This document shows positions 32,985-45,189 of a DNA stretch of 64,000 nt, piece after piece (position 1 is the first letter of the stretch; each line of letters starts with the position of its first letter). Under the pieces are notes generated by a model. That model was given only the letters and a program-made list of their open reading frames with translations, was not told where the DNA came from and made no database searches. A program made the translations under genes and the position numbers. Origin of the DNA: Imbricaverruca yamaguchii (taxonomy: Eukaryota; Arthropoda; Thecostraca; Neoverrucidae); NCBI GenBank assembly GCA_034440575.1, contig JAOTOL010001509.1:985001-1049000 (forward strand), in the 5' to 3' direction.

Positions 32985-35860
32985 GGGTCTACAATACAAA
33001 CTATGCCATTTTAACTGGTCAAGCGTTACAAATATCTATCATTACTTTATTAAGTGCAGCGCTAAGATCCAGAAGGCCGCAGTCCTCCGTGGGGATCCAG
33101 GGGTGAAGCTCCCTTACAGTAGTTCTGAAGCGAATCCGCACCATCACCAAAAACATTTCGTGTTCAGGAGTCATTGTTCGTCTAAATGCAACACTAAATG
33201 TTTATTACTTGCCCACCGGTCGCACATATCACTGTGCGAAATATAAATCGCTAACGATAATTACATTAAAATAGCAAATGTTTTATGGAAGGAGGTTCAT
33301 TATCTTGCCGATGCACTCTTACTTGGTAACCTGTGTGTGCAACAATAAAACAACATTGCCGATATACGTCTCGCATAATCCATTTGACTTATATTGCTTT
33401 GCTACTACTGGGAAGCTTCCCCGAACCAAAGGCGCAGCCAGCGGGTATGGGGATGTTTCTCCTTAGCAATCAAAAATTAACTAGATGAAATACAGAATGT
33501 TGATATTATCACCACGTGAAACCAGAAATGTTCGGCGTGCCGGAAACTGTGTCTATGTCATATCAATTTTGGTCCCCGAACTATGGTGTCTTGTCGCTCA
33601 GATCCGTCATATATGTGCATAAACGATTGATTGAAATTACGATGAACCTATTCACAGTGACATCATTACTCTAAAAGCAATTACATAGCTAATTCAGAAA
33701 TCGGTTATCAATAGATGGGCCACAAATCAATTCAGGTAGTAAATGCCATATTGTCTTTTGCACAATACATATACTTCGTTTTCATGTACAAGTTTTTTTC
33801 TGGCGGTATAGGTGGCACCAGTGTCTCATCAGAACAATATAGGTGGCATGTGTTTCAGAAATGCAATTATCGTTGTTTTAATGGAACTAATGGAAATTGC
33901 AACGAAGGGATAGACGAACACGAAATATGCAAAGTAGCATGATCATGCTGACAATTTAGTGCGTAAGCTAAGCATGTCTTCTTTGAAAACCGCAATGAAT
34001 CTTTGTTTGCAACCAAACACCTTCCAGAAACTTTGAGCGATTTTCATCTAACGAGAATGAAGTGGATCAGAAACTAACTCGGTGACGTGAAAAAATACAG
34101 GGAAGTGATTGCAACGCCTAACTGGGACATGGCTTAGGAGGTAACACATATGGAAGATAAAAATATATCAGAATGAGGTGAACAATACCTGGATGCGAAG
34201 CAAAATACAATTGTATGTTATTTTATGCCAAGTACTTATCTTACGCAGCAAAACTATGCACATATTGAACTTTAATTATACATAATTTCATGGTGGTGAA
34301 GATCAATAAACGCGAAAACAACTTGCCTTCGTTTCGTCGTAACCTAAGTAATTATTCAACATATTTTTTTCCGAACCAACTAAACAGAACGATACATTCG
34401 TGCACTTTAACCCGCACTCGAATGAGTACTACTACTTTCGTTTTGTGTTGGTCGGACCTCAATTTCATTTTTCATTTAAACAGCCTCATCGATGGTGGTT
34501 CACGGAGCACAGCGACACCCAATTGAATCAAAGTGGCGTACGGAATTCCGCGACCTCCAGGATGCAAATTTGAACCGGTTGAGCATGTCGAATCATTCCG
34601 CATTGAGTTGTGACAGTTTCGCAAGACTTGGAAGCCTCATTCGGCGTTCATCAGCCTTACCAATCGCAGGATTTCCGTCCAGTAATTACATAAGCCAATA
34701 AGCCGTTCTGATTGAATAAACGGAACCAGGATGTAGCCCAGCCACAGCTATTTCAAGACCCTGAATAATTTAATCAGCGGCACGACGCGCTGGGAGGCAG
34801 CGACCTGCAATGTGTTGGTTTTATTACCGGTTTTATAGCCAGCTTTACGGATGAGTTAGGCTGCTTTTCATCAAATATTCAGATATCCATAAATGTTCGT
34901 AGGGTGCACCGCATTTCCTTCCTCGCAGGGACACCTTCGGCAAAAAAATGTTGAGCGTGAGAGGGGGTGCACTAGAACACCTTGACTTTGATCAGCCAGA
35001 GGCTGATAAAAATCCGTTGAGCCTGAGGTGGGGAGATATGAACTCGAGCATCCATGAATGGGTGCTTTTCTTTGCCGGATGGGAGTCACCATATTTCATG
35101 CGGGAGGGGGAGCGCATATGCCCCTAGTGCCCACCTCACCCTGTACCCGCCCATAGATACTTAACGCGCCCGTCCCGTTTATGGACTTGAACTCATGGTT
35201 GTTGATCTAGGCAGGCGACGGATCCAGCCGGTCGATTTCTGGCGGAGGGTGGGGGAGGGGCAACTTCTGATAAGCCGTCAGCTGTTCCCCATAAAGTGCC
35301 AGATTTACGACAAATGTGCAGATGAGCATTGAATGGAAACATTTAGTTTATGGGATGTGGAGGGGTGCGCTCCGCGACCCTATCCCTATCTCCTTTGTTG
35401 AGGGGAAGGGATGTGGACTTCAGTGCTTTAGTGACTGAACACGCGTCCTGGAGGGCCTCTGAAAATTATGCGCACTGGAGTGGGGGGGCATTACAAAATA
35501 TGCGCTGCAAACTGTCAACGCCGAGAAACCCACGAAGACTAACACCATCTATCGTACCATCATACCTACAATACTGCAATAGAAACCGACCAGACATTTT
35601 CGGAGAACATCTCCCCTCCGGTCATCAAAAAATGTAATGAAGGGCGCTAAAGTCCAGGAGCCAACAAAACTGTGCTGACCCCATGCCCTTCACGAAATCC
35701 TGGTTCCACCACCGTGCATAATATAGAAATATATACCATACCTGTGTGCGCCTCTACTTCTTCGTGCGTCCGCATTTTTGCCCTAGGTTTCAGGCTCGTG
35801 AATGCCTGACGGGCAGTCAACTCTTTCAGAAAAACCCTACATAATGAAGGTAATTTTCCT
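32985..35860. other. no gene recognised (within putative intron 1)
   Basis: Largely AT-rich DNA. 34880-35160 ends in GTGCCCACCTCACCCTGTACCCGCCC, reminiscent of the end of repeat family G, and carries a small palindrome (CAGCCAGAGGCTG). 35220-35480 is G-rich with GGAGGGTGGGGGAGGGG. No exon-like segment was found. Confidence 0.4.
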
Positions 35861-35874
35861 TTGTTTACTTTCAG

Positions 35875-36094
35875 ATTGATGCCACTTCACAGCTGCCATA
35901 ATCTGACATCAGAATTACCAGAGCACTGGTCGAGGATGGCGTGCTATTATGGCGAGGAGCAGTGGTTAATTTCTTCAGGTCAGCGGAAGTACGGAAGTAT
36001 ATCAACGAACAAAGAAAAACCAGAGCGTCTCATCCGATATGATGTGAAAGAAGATGATACATTGCAAGGCATCGCATTGAAACACAACGTCACG
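35875..36094 (+). CDS. LYSMD2: LysM-domain protein (LYSMD1/2-like), exon 2
   Basis: Encodes the N-terminal half of a LysM domain. After a strong acceptor the frame reads to QRKYGSISTN (the 'SYGS' landmark that precedes LysM in LYSMD1/2), then LIRYDVKEDDTLQGIALKHNVT. DTLQGIALK is the hallmark first half of the domain and is closer to LYSMD2 than LYSMD1. The exon ends in phase 0 at CACG/GTGAGT. LysM domains bind N-acetylglucosamine polymers in many proteins. In animals the LYSMD1/2 members are intracellular and of unclear function. ATG 35879 lies just after the acceptor and is a possible alternative start. Confidence 0.85.
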
Positions 36095-36984
36095 GTGAGT
36101 CGCGACATCTTCAGCGCATCTGTGCAGGAAGTATCTACCTACCTAGGTAGGTACGTGAAATCCAATCATAGTGGGTACTTGTTGAGGCAAGTAGGTACCT
36201 ATCTACTTGTCAATATCATGACATTGAACTGATCAGGAAGTGATCAAGGGATGGCACCACCCAGCAGAGAATCATGATAATCAGCACAGCTTTGTCTCTC
36301 AACTCACAGGAGCAATGCACTTTCCTTTCATTGTTGGTTTCGGTATATGTCTAGCCATATGACAAACAAACAAAAAATACTTCACACTTCAACCTCAGCT
36401 CAGAGAACATGCCTACCTGTGCAGCCAATTCCCTATGTAATATGAACTGACCTCTGCTATCACATGCCACAGTCAGAGGTTGTATGCATGGCCTTGGTTG
36501 GAAGTGATAGTGATGTACAATGCAAAAGATCAGTCAAAGTATTGTGTTTGCAGCATGACACTTAACAATGTGTTCAAAGTTTCTAATGGTTACAATGTCA
36601 TATAAAAAATGACCTTGCATCAATTGGTTCAGACAGATTTCAGAACAGAAATCACAAAACCTGCCAATTCTGATTGGTGGCCTCCAGGACCCTAGGGGAC
36701 TCTTCAGGATGTCTTTTAAAATTGTCAAACCTTCTTCCCATTATATAGGTGGTGTGAATGCATGTTTTGGGGGACTCAGCTCTGGAGCCTGAGTAACCTG
36801 AGAACATTGTACTCAGTGCACAGGCACACTGTCCTGCAAGTGCTGCTGGTGGGTTGTGATATGTTTCCAGTAATTGAGATTGAGAGAGATGTATAAATAT
36901 GTGGTCTGGCTGACTGCTATGAAAAGTAGTTAGTTTGAGTGGTGTACGTGGAATAACCAGCATTTTTGTGGGTGTCATTCTGTT

Positions 36985-37132
36985 TGTTTTTGTTCACATC
37001 TTTGTTTGCACATTTCTGTTGGAGTGTAAGTGAAGCCCATCCTATCCAGAATAAACCTAGAGTGCAAAAATGTTTTCAGAGATAAAATATCTGAAGAAGT
37101 GACTTAATTCCCACCCTGTTTCTTAGAGTTGC
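36985..37132 (+). repeat. dispersed repeat, inverted partner at 47640-47785
   Basis: GAAGCCCATCCTATCCAG, GAGTGCAAAAATGTTTT, then AAGAAGTGACTTAATTCCCACCCTG. The reverse complement of 47640-47785 shows the same order with few mismatches. Confidence 0.75.
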
Positions 37133-38206
37133 TGATTCTGTGCTAGTGGGGATCTGAGAGGTTTACATTACCCAGAAGCTTAAATGGCAAGCATGCCTAC
37201 TTGGAAGTAAAGTGGAAATTTAGATAGATGCTGATATGCCTACCTACCTAGGTACCTACTAGTATGGATTGCATGTGTTGAAGGTTATTTAGGAACTTTG
37301 GATTTTAAAGTTCATGGATTTTTAAAGAATGAAGTAATATAGCTGAACTATTAGTCATATTCATAATATTTCTGTAATATTATATTTAAATATCTAAAGG
37401 AAATATACATCACATATTGTGCTGTATATATAATACCCTCCATATTGTGCAGTAGTATGGTTTTCCACTACTTGCTTAGGTGGGTGCCAACCTCCAAGTG
37501 AACCTGCATGCTTAAGTCACCTTGGTTCTAAAGTGTGTTCTATTGCAGTGTACTTACAAATTTATATGAGAGTAATGAAACTGTTATGTTCCTTTAATGA
37601 TCACTGTGATACAACAAATGGTGAGTGAAGGTGAATTTGTCTAGAAGCACATCAACCACTACTGATGTTGTAGCTACACATGTTTTAGGCTATCTGGCAT
37701 CAGTATATTTTAAATAATAAAACATACATTTGTTTCAAGCAATGCAACATCCATAAGCTTTATGCAATGAATCATTGGTAGGTTTTAGGTGACCAAGCAT
37801 CAATAAGGTTAGGTCAGGCTTTTTTGTTTGTTTATACTTCTGCATTGTGCTTCATTTTATGTTACTGCAACAAAGTTCCCCATTTCCATTTTATACTTAA
37901 ACTTTAATTGCTTACATCATGAAAAGTTGTCATGTTCAAAAGAAATTGATATTAAATTCCTTTGTATCACATCAGAAAGTACTAAAACAATATCACCACA
38001 CAAAGACTGGCCTATGGGCATCTTCTATACATTTACTGTGATGTGAATGAGATCGAAATTCAAGTTTTAGTTGATCCAGCATCAGTAGGCTTTAGGTAAT
38101 TCTGCATTGTGGTTCATTATATGTTACCCCAACAAAGCTTCCCATTTCCCCACATTTTTCATATATTTTGTTTGGGAGAGTAGAATAACATGTAACATGT
38201 GGGGAG

Positions 38207-38900
38207 GGAGGGAACTGGATGTTGTTGATGAGGAAAGAGATTTAGGTGTGCTGGTTTCAAAGGACCTTAGATCAGAAAAAAAAATTATCTCAGCTAGGAA
38301 TGGGGCACTCAGAATGCTGGTACTCATTAATAGAAGTGTGAGATGTAAGAGTGAGGAAGTCATGAAAAACTGTACTTAGCATATGTATGACCCCACTTGG
38401 AATATCCTGTACAGGCATGGAGTGGAAGCTCCTGCCTAAAAAAAAAGATATGTTAGAAAGGGTGCAGCACAAAGCAACTAGACTCATCAGTGGATTAGGT
38501 AGCTTAGAGTATGGGGAAAGGCTTGTGGCACATGGCATATGCACTCACTCAAGTATAGAAGATTAAAGGGGGCATGAATTATATATACACAATTGTTAAA
38601 GGACTAGATTGGACCAATTTGAATGATGCTTCTTCAGTTTAGAGTATGACATAGCTGCATGACCTCGGCAGTCGATGCGCCCCTAAACGTCAACAACCAA
38701 CCAGAGGATCACATAGGGGTCATCAATTCAGGTTGGACAAGTTGAGGCATAGGACAGTAAGCAACAACAGGTCTTCAGTCAAAGGGTTGTTGGTCAGTGG
38801 AATAGGCTATCTGCTGATGTGGGGAGTTCCTCGTTGAATGTATTAAAATGTAAGGTGAACCTTTTTTTACAGGAGAATCTTGTTTTTAAGTTCTGATTTT
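38207..38900 (+). pseudogene. CR1/L2-like LINE, 5'-truncated ORF2 C-terminus
   Basis: Translation gives VDEERDLGVLVSKDL, LVLINRSVRCKSEEV, then (other frame) LERVQHKATRLISG and LEYGERL. After an interruption come LRHRTVSNN and VVGQWNRLSADVG, then LNVLKCKVNLFLQ. This is the post-RT C-terminal region of CR1/L2-type LINEs ('EERDLGV', 'RATKLI', 'WNxLPxxV'). Several stops and frame changes make it dead. Only the 3' part is present, as expected from 5' truncation. Confidence 0.8.
38648..38705 (+). mobile_element. isolated LINE 3'-tail fragment
   Basis: CATGACCTCGGCAGTCGATGCGCCCCTAAAC followed by GTCAACAACCAACC interrupts the CR1/L2-like remnant. It matches the tail units at 45220-45400 and, more loosely, the end of the I-clade LINE at about 8815-8858. 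Confidence 0.65.
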
Positions 38901-39749
38901 TAGTGGATAGGATGATATTGGTGCTATGTGGCTGTGCATGGCACAGATGCTTTAAGTGGTGACGGATGCAGTTTGTAGGTTGTTGGTAGGGCATTCAATA
39001 TGCATGTGTTGAGGAGGATCAGGGGAATAGAGCTGGATAGCTAGGGTAGACAGGCATTGATAGGTGTGTGGGATGTTGGTGGATGGTTTCTTTAGGATGT
39101 GGTGATGGTTGTTTTGAGTCTTTTTACCGGGCTTATGGTACCTTCCATTTTCAGACTTAATTGGGTAGGCCCTTGTGGCTCTTATTAAGTGTAGGTACTT
39201 ATGACTACCTCTGTAATTTATTTTGTGATTTATAATTTAAGACGAGCTATTTTGGGGATGGGGAATAATAGCCATGCTATAAACTGATATTGTATGTCAT
39301 ATCACGTTATAGGTAATCCGTTTACCTGAAATTGCATTGCAAAATGTTGAAAAGTGTATCACCATTCCTTATCGAGAGCATGCACATGCTACTTGCAGCA
39401 TGTGCATGTTTTACAAGTTTGTAAACGAGATACTGTTAGAAATATGACTCGAAGACTTCATAAGCATGCATCAAGGAGCAAGATGTTGATAATTCTTGGA
39501 GAAGGAAGTCAATTGAATGTTCAGCAAGTGGTATATTGCGCCCTATTTCACGAATAATTTACTACTGCATGCGAGTAGGCCATGAGTTGCTTGCTGCGTT
39601 GGCCGTGTTCTCGCATTTGGCTTGTGAAGAGTGGCAGATTGGAGTAGAAGTACCCTGAAATCAATTGCTTGCTGTCGGTGATTTCCAAGCCGTGTTACCT
39701 GTTTGGTGGATATATAATTTCTGTGTCTGGACAAAACAAATCAGGGCGG

Positions 39750-40045
39750 GTCCAGTTTTTATATTGGCAGGGTTCCCCAATGGGGTTGACACACCCTAAA
39801 ACCCCAATAATCATATGGATATGGTCAGATGATACTGCCTTGGAATTGTTTTGGGGACACAAGTCCGGAGGGGCGCCACTTCGAAAGCACCTGGAGGAGC
39901 GCCGTAGGGGCGTCTTCGGTTGAAAATTTCGAGGGGGAATGCACTCGAGCCTTCCCAGAGGGGCGCATTTTGCCGGCCGGAGGGGTGCCATCTTCCCAGG
40001 GGAGCACATGCCCTCGACGCCCCTTTGTATCCGCCCATGATTAGA
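39750..40045 (+). repeat. dispersed repeat family G, copy 3
   Basis: Holds TTGTTTTGGGGACACAAGTC, GGGGCGCCACTTCGAAAGCA, CCTGGAGGAGCGCC, GGAATGCACTCGAGCCTTCC and finally CCCTTTGTATCCGCCCATG. Frames open on both strands because of the GC-rich composition. Confidence 0.75.
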
Positions 40046-40544
40046 ATGCATGCATAGATTAAAACATAGAAGACAGAGCATGAACGATTTTTTTGGGAGG
40101 GAGTTGCGGGATCCAGAACGCAGCATTTCATCGACTTCAAGGCATTTATGCATTATTCCTGAAATAGGTTGGAATATACCACTTTGAGCATTGAATTGAC
40201 ATCACTTCCAACGAAGTGTTGACATTGATGAGCCTTCTTAATGAGCCTATGAAGTCCATAGCTGTTCTTTAACAGTGTCTTGTTGATAAGTATGTGCTCT
40301 GGGAAAAGCACAGAGCTGAAATGCATGCTTATATATTTGATGTTTTCTTCTTTAATGTGGCCGATGGGCTATCTATCTTGATATTGGACATGCCACACCA
40401 TATCGTTTTCACAGTTCCCGCGATGTTGGTAAACTGGCCAATGTGTCTTGTACAACTAATTGGCCTGGCTGTCCAACGTATTATCCGAGTCAATATCTCC
40501 TAGTGCTAGAGGTGGAGTCGGACGCTAGCACGCGCCATGGAGGG

Positions 40545-41230
40545 AGGGGCGAAATCCGCCCACCCCTCCGGTTTTTCGTAAATAACTCAAGATTTTACCG
40601 GCCGATATACGCTATTGGTTGTGTACCTGCTTATAAATGACCGGCGCGTTCTTTAAAGTAATGAAAATTGACCGACAATTTTCGAGTTAGGGGTCGCGAA
40701 AGTAAAAAAAAAAATGTATCAGCGCCAGACCACAAATATCGGCGCTGATGCGCTTCCCGTATATTGGCAAAAAAGAAGTGTTCTTGGCAAAACTATGGAC
40801 TTGTTTGGTGTACATTGTTATGCTATATTGTATCAAAATCATGTCAGGTCACCGAGGTCAAGTCAGGTCAAGTTTGTGACAGGTTAACACACACTCTAGA
40901 GGGGGATGGCGAAATCCGCCCACTTCTCCGATTTTTCATACATAACTCCATATTGTGCCGGCCGATATACGCCATTTTTATCGGCGCACTGTTTAAAGTA
41001 AGAAAAATTCAAATCGGGCGAGAACTTTTCAAGTTAGGGGACGTTAAAGTAGACAATTCGCAGCGCCAGACCACAAAAGTCGGCGCTGATGCGCTTCCCG
41101 TATATCGGCAAGAGGGAACTGCTCTTGAAAACACTAGCGACTTGTTTGATGCATTTTGTTATGCTATATAATTTAAAAGTCCTGTTAGGTCTCCGAGGTC
41201 AAGTCAGGTCAAGTTCATGACAGACCAATA
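40545..41230 (+). repeat. tandem dimer, 360-bp unit
   Basis: GAAATCCGCCCA occurs at 40551 and 40911. Both copies continue through CCGGCCGATATACGC, AGCGCCAGACCACAAA, GGCGCTGATGCGCTTCCCGT and TTGTTATGCTATAT to AGGTCAAGTCAGGTCAAG. They differ by scattered substitutions and small indels. A related GGGAATCCGCCCCC phrase occurs near 41767. This looks like two monomers of a satellite or a duplicated element end. Confidence 0.9.
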
Positions 41231-42218
41231 GAACCAAACTTGGTCAACCGGAATGTTGTCAAAAATGCAAATATGCGATTGATTTCACTTCACATGTTAC
41301 TCCCTACACATCCCGAAATCTACTGTTTGTCATCGTGTGCCTGAGCATTTCCATACTTTATTCATGTATTTCACTCCTTCATTTGCGAAGCCGATTGTGC
41401 CGAACCGCCCAACGGAACAGTCGGGTGGGCAGCCCGGTTCCGGTAACTGGAGCAGGTAATGACCTGCTAAAGTGCTCCTATATAGGTGACCTTAGGTCAA
41501 ATGGCGGGTCTGGCATCGTATTGCATCGTTAGTAATGTCCAAAGCATCATTAATGCCAAATTTGGATCATTTAAGCACAATCACAGTGATCCATAGCATT
41601 GACAAGCGAATCCACACAAAACCTCTTTTTTTGCTATTTTGACCTCATTTGACATTGAAAATATTGACCTAAGGTCATGAAATTTGCACACAATAGAGTT
41701 CACTATCGTGTCCATCCACTGTGAGAAATTTCATTGCTCTAGCCTGGGTAGGACCCCATATTTTAGGGGGGAATCCGCCCCCCCCCCCCTCCAGTGCGCG
41801 TAATTTTCCGAGGCCCTCCGGGGCGCGTGCTAGGATCAGTCCGCGCGTCATGATAGCCCTAGCAAAACCACAATTTGTACTGTCATGTGTGCAAAAGTAA
41901 ATTATTAAACATTCGTTATGTTGAAGGTTAACCCTGTTATGCCAATTCATTGGAGTTTACGGGCGCGTCTACTACATCGGTCATGCAGCTGTTATGCCAG
42001 TTCATCTTATCCTTGTTACAACAGCTGCTTTGCCTGACATTTACCTGCTCATTCCTTAAATAATGAACCAGATCAAATTACGCAAATTAAGCACCAACAA
42101 AAACAGTCCAGTAGTCAGCAGTCCTTCCGTCGCCAATATTCGGACATCAGGCCGATCTACTCGATGCAGTTGCAGAAATATCCACACATTTACTACAAAT
42201 GTGAAACTTCTGCTGCAG

Positions 42219-42491
42219 ATGGAGCAGCTGAAGCGAGTTAACAAGCTGTGGACCAACGACAGTCTGATTGTGCGGCGCACACTGCTCATCCCGCTGCCGC
42301 TGCGCCCGAGCGCAGTGTGGTCGGACAGTGACGACGGTCAGAGCTCATCGTCGTCGGGCCGCGCGTCCCGGTCGGCCGTCGCCGCCGACGATGACGCCCC
42401 GCCGGCGCGCAGTGCCGCCGACTTCCTCCGCCAGGTGGACAGTGTGATAGCCAGCAGTCGACGGAAGGTCTCCAAGCTACAGCTGGAATAG
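42219..42491 (+). CDS. LYSMD2: LysM-domain protein (LYSMD1/2-like), exon 3 and stop
   Basis: Completes the LysM domain with MEQLKRVNKLWTNDSLIVRR and TLLIPLP (family pattern 'MEQIKRaNkL.tND.i..k.tL.IP'). A Ser/Asp-rich linker follows (DSDDGQSSSSSGRAS), then AADFLRQVDSVIASSRRKV, which corresponds to the conserved C-terminal 'ADFL..lD..I..sk' helix of LYSMD1/2. The stop is TAG at 42489-42491. In the spliced 209-residue product the LysM domain spans about residues 100-144. No hydrophobic segment follows it, which separates this from the membrane-anchored LYSMD3/4. GC3 is high in the linker. There is no frame damage, so the gene looks functional. Confidence 0.9.
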   Translation: MEQLKRVNKLWTNDSLIVRRTLLIPLPLRPSAVWSDSDDGQSSSSSGRASRSAVAADDDAPPARSAADFLRQVDSVIASSRRKVSKLQLE

Positions 42492-42493
42492 CT

Positions 42494-42650
42494 GTAAGTA
42501 TGCACCCCGGAACCGATGGTTGGAATGTGTGCTTGGCTCTCAGTGTCTTGGGAGCGTTGACTTTCGTATGGCCACCAGCATTGAAAGGTTGTACTCAGGG
42601 ATGTTCATTTAATTATGCTTTTTAACCTTCGGTCTGGCACCCTTTTTCAG
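42494..42650 (+). other. possible 3'-UTR intron of the LysM gene
   Basis: GTAAGTATG begins three bases after the stop codon and a good acceptor (GGCACCCTTTTTCAG) ends at 42650, giving a 157-nt intron. A junction this close to the stop would not be expected to trigger nonsense-mediated decay. An AATAAA at 44090-44095 is one candidate for the end of the transcript. Confidence 0.4.
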
Positions 42651-44970
42651 TTTCATCACGACGGGGGAAGATGTCCGTGCTGGAGGAAGCCTGCCTCTAC
42701 GGTTAGCCAAATGTGTGATGAAGGACTAACATTTTTGAGCCTGCTCATCAACCAAGGAATGATGTTCGGTCCACATCATGGGGCCCTGGGCATACTGCCC
42801 ACTGTAAGGCACTCACTGTCTTCGCTTGGCTTAACAGGCGGTCAATTCGAATGGGCTTTCTATATACAGGTACGTTGCGCAGTGATGGAAGCTTATGGTC
42901 ATATATGTAACCCGAAGCAATATTTCTAATTGTCTTTTTTGGTCATTTGGGTTCGGATTTGCGAATGGAAAGTAGTCAGATGCTCATTTTTTGGGTTTAA
43001 TCCAGTCGAGTTATGTTAGCATCGATGCGTTTGGTATCATTCCGCGTGGTAATGCTAGTTGGTAGTAAACACGATTCCAAACTCTTTTTCGGACGTTACA
43101 GTGTTCATCGCGTGTGCCAGGAGCGGATTTAGAGGGTAACAGAGTGATGGTCTACCAACAAACGCACTCCTTTTGGCGGTTCATTGTGGCGTTGGACAGT
43201 CCCGGAATGACCGGTATGCAATTGGGACCCGACCTCCCTTGTTCTTTACTTCCCGTTCGGATCCCTCTAGTGGGTGTGTGTGGAGGGGCTAGACTGTTGC
43301 CCCATCACCTTGATTTAATTTTAGTTCCGCGTCTGACATGTGCTGTGTGATACACTGTTGTACGTACGCTGCTGGAATACTGTTGTGCTATTCATTAACC
43401 ATGAACTGCTAAATCTCACGCTTAATCCCAGCATCATGTATAGCGGCTCCATGCCAAATATCCGGCACACCTAACCTAACATAATCATACATAGATTGTC
43501 AGCCAGTTGGGCGAATGGCCTCTGTTCATGGCCGCACTGGTTGTCTTCAGAAGCGTTATGGAACGCTATATGACCTTGGATGTGGGGAGTAGTCATAGAG
43601 CCGTTAATTGCGTAGACAATGTATTTTGTATCCAGCGTTGCATGAAGTGAGCACATTTACTCATTGCTGATAACCCGTGTTCTAATAAGTTGGATTAGGT
43701 GTGCCGTATCTTTCACATGTGACAGCTATGTTGTTAATGCTGTGTTTGCACGTTTCCTTTGGGGCCTTCTGGTTTAGTGAACAGCACATGAGTGCTCCCG
43801 CACGTATTATGTCACATGCATGCGTGCTATCATATCATCAGTAACTGTACGAGTCAAGTACAACGACATTGGCTACTACTTACCATATCTGTCCAACCTG
43901 GGGACCGCCAGCTGTCTTAGCAAGCATGTGCCATAGAATATCGACGGTGTCTGCAGGTTGCAGAGCGTGACACACTGTGCCTACATGGCTGCGTGGCAAA
44001 ATGCCGGTGCTGTGTTCGGTATAAGATACGTGATAGTCGGCAGCGTGTGCATCTTTCAAATGTGTGCCAGCTGTGGAAGAATAGAGGTTAATAAAAATGT
44101 GCAATGAGGTTGTATGACTTAATTGGCTCCATGCATCAAAATGCGCATTATGTATGAGACGGTGACGACGCTGTAGGACTAACCTGAGTGCTGTAGAACC
44201 GCTACAGGAGGTGCACTCACAACTAGGTACCTGTGACTCAGCATCTATTGGTGTCCGAAGCAATGCGATTGCCATGCTTGATTCTGATTCTGATCCACAG
44301 TGCATCTTCGGATATGATTAATTCTGTTCATGAACGGCGCAAAAATAGTCCCTGAGATGGCGTGATACCCGAAAAGTAGCTTACGGACAGTATTCGGTCA
44401 ATCTACTTCGGCCATCGTAGAATGTTCCCAGTCACATATGACTGCGTGTCTTCCTCGATGGGACCTCATCGAAGTGCATATTTAATCTTCTCTGGAACTG
44501 TATGATCAAGTACATGCAAATTGTCCCAGTGCCCAGATTTTGAGTAGATCACAATGTTTATCCAAATGTAGACACGCTTTGAGAGCATGATGTTCCTGCC
44601 CAAAGGTACGTCTGCAGCCGTTCAAATTCGATATTTTTATTTTCGTTTGATTTTTATCCCTTCACCCAGACAAGTTTTTGATGAACAACTTACTTCTGTA
44701 TCCAACACTCGTTCGCCACAAGTTACGTCAGCGCCAAGAAGCGTCTACACCATACGTCTTGGGAAACTCGTGCTCGTCTCCGATATGCTGCATGCCAATG
44801 TACAACCAATGGAAAAGACTGAGACAGCAGCTGTGTGCCGGAGAAATGCCCCGACCTCCGCAGATCAACTCGCCGGCGAATGTCTAATGAACTCTTAATT
44901 TGAATTTCCTGGAAGGACACAAATAGTGGCAATTTCAACGCCATTTGTGACTGAACGAACGGAACGGATC
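42651..44970. other. 3' flank of the LysM gene, no further gene recognised
   Basis: Possible 3' UTR in its first part. There are additional splice-like words (CACTGTAAGG at about 42801, CTTGGCTTAACAG ending at 42838) but no coding exon. CCTAACCTAAC occurs at about 43470. The rest has short frames without domains. Confidence 0.4.
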
Positions 44971-44972
44971 AT

Positions 44973-45066
44973 GGAGTGGAATGGAATGGAATGGAACGGA
45001 ACGGAACGTTACGAGACGGGACGGGACGGAACTCGACCGGGACCGAGGCTGGGACTGGGACGGGAT
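44973..45066. repeat. pentanucleotide (GGAAT)n-(GGAAC)n-(GGGAC)n tract
   Basis: TGGAATGGAATGGAATGGAA passes into GGAACGGAACGGAACG and then ACGGGACGGGACGG. It is a degenerating pentamer microsatellite whose motif drifts along its length. Confidence 0.85.
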
Positions 45067-45189
45067 GAGAGGCGAGAATTCTTAAGACGAGACGATTTTC
45101 GGTCAATTATCTTCGCAACACCATAGTCTTGATGTTAAATTCCACGAAGCTGGGAGAGGAGACGCGTCTCCCTGTCCCGTGCAATGTGA

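Larger units (their letters stand above)
36095..42218 (+). other. intron 2 of the LysM gene, repeat-filled
   Basis: A 6.12-kb interval with canonical GTGAGT and TTCTGCTGCAG ends, phase 0. Contents: TACCTACCTAGGTAGGTA palindromic words near 36140 and 37240; a repeat matched in inverse at 47640; three loose copies of a CATCAATAGG...TGCATTGTG segment (37680-38170); a CR1/L2-like LINE tail; repeat family G; a 360-bp tandem dimer; and a C-run near 41775. Confidence 0.8.

Noticed and set aside
41480..41680. TGACCTTAGGTCA / TGACCTAAGGTCA words as nuclear-receptor sites
   Set aside because: They lie in repeat-like DNA next to related AGGTCA-rich repeats, far from any promoter. The match is probably a repeat feature.
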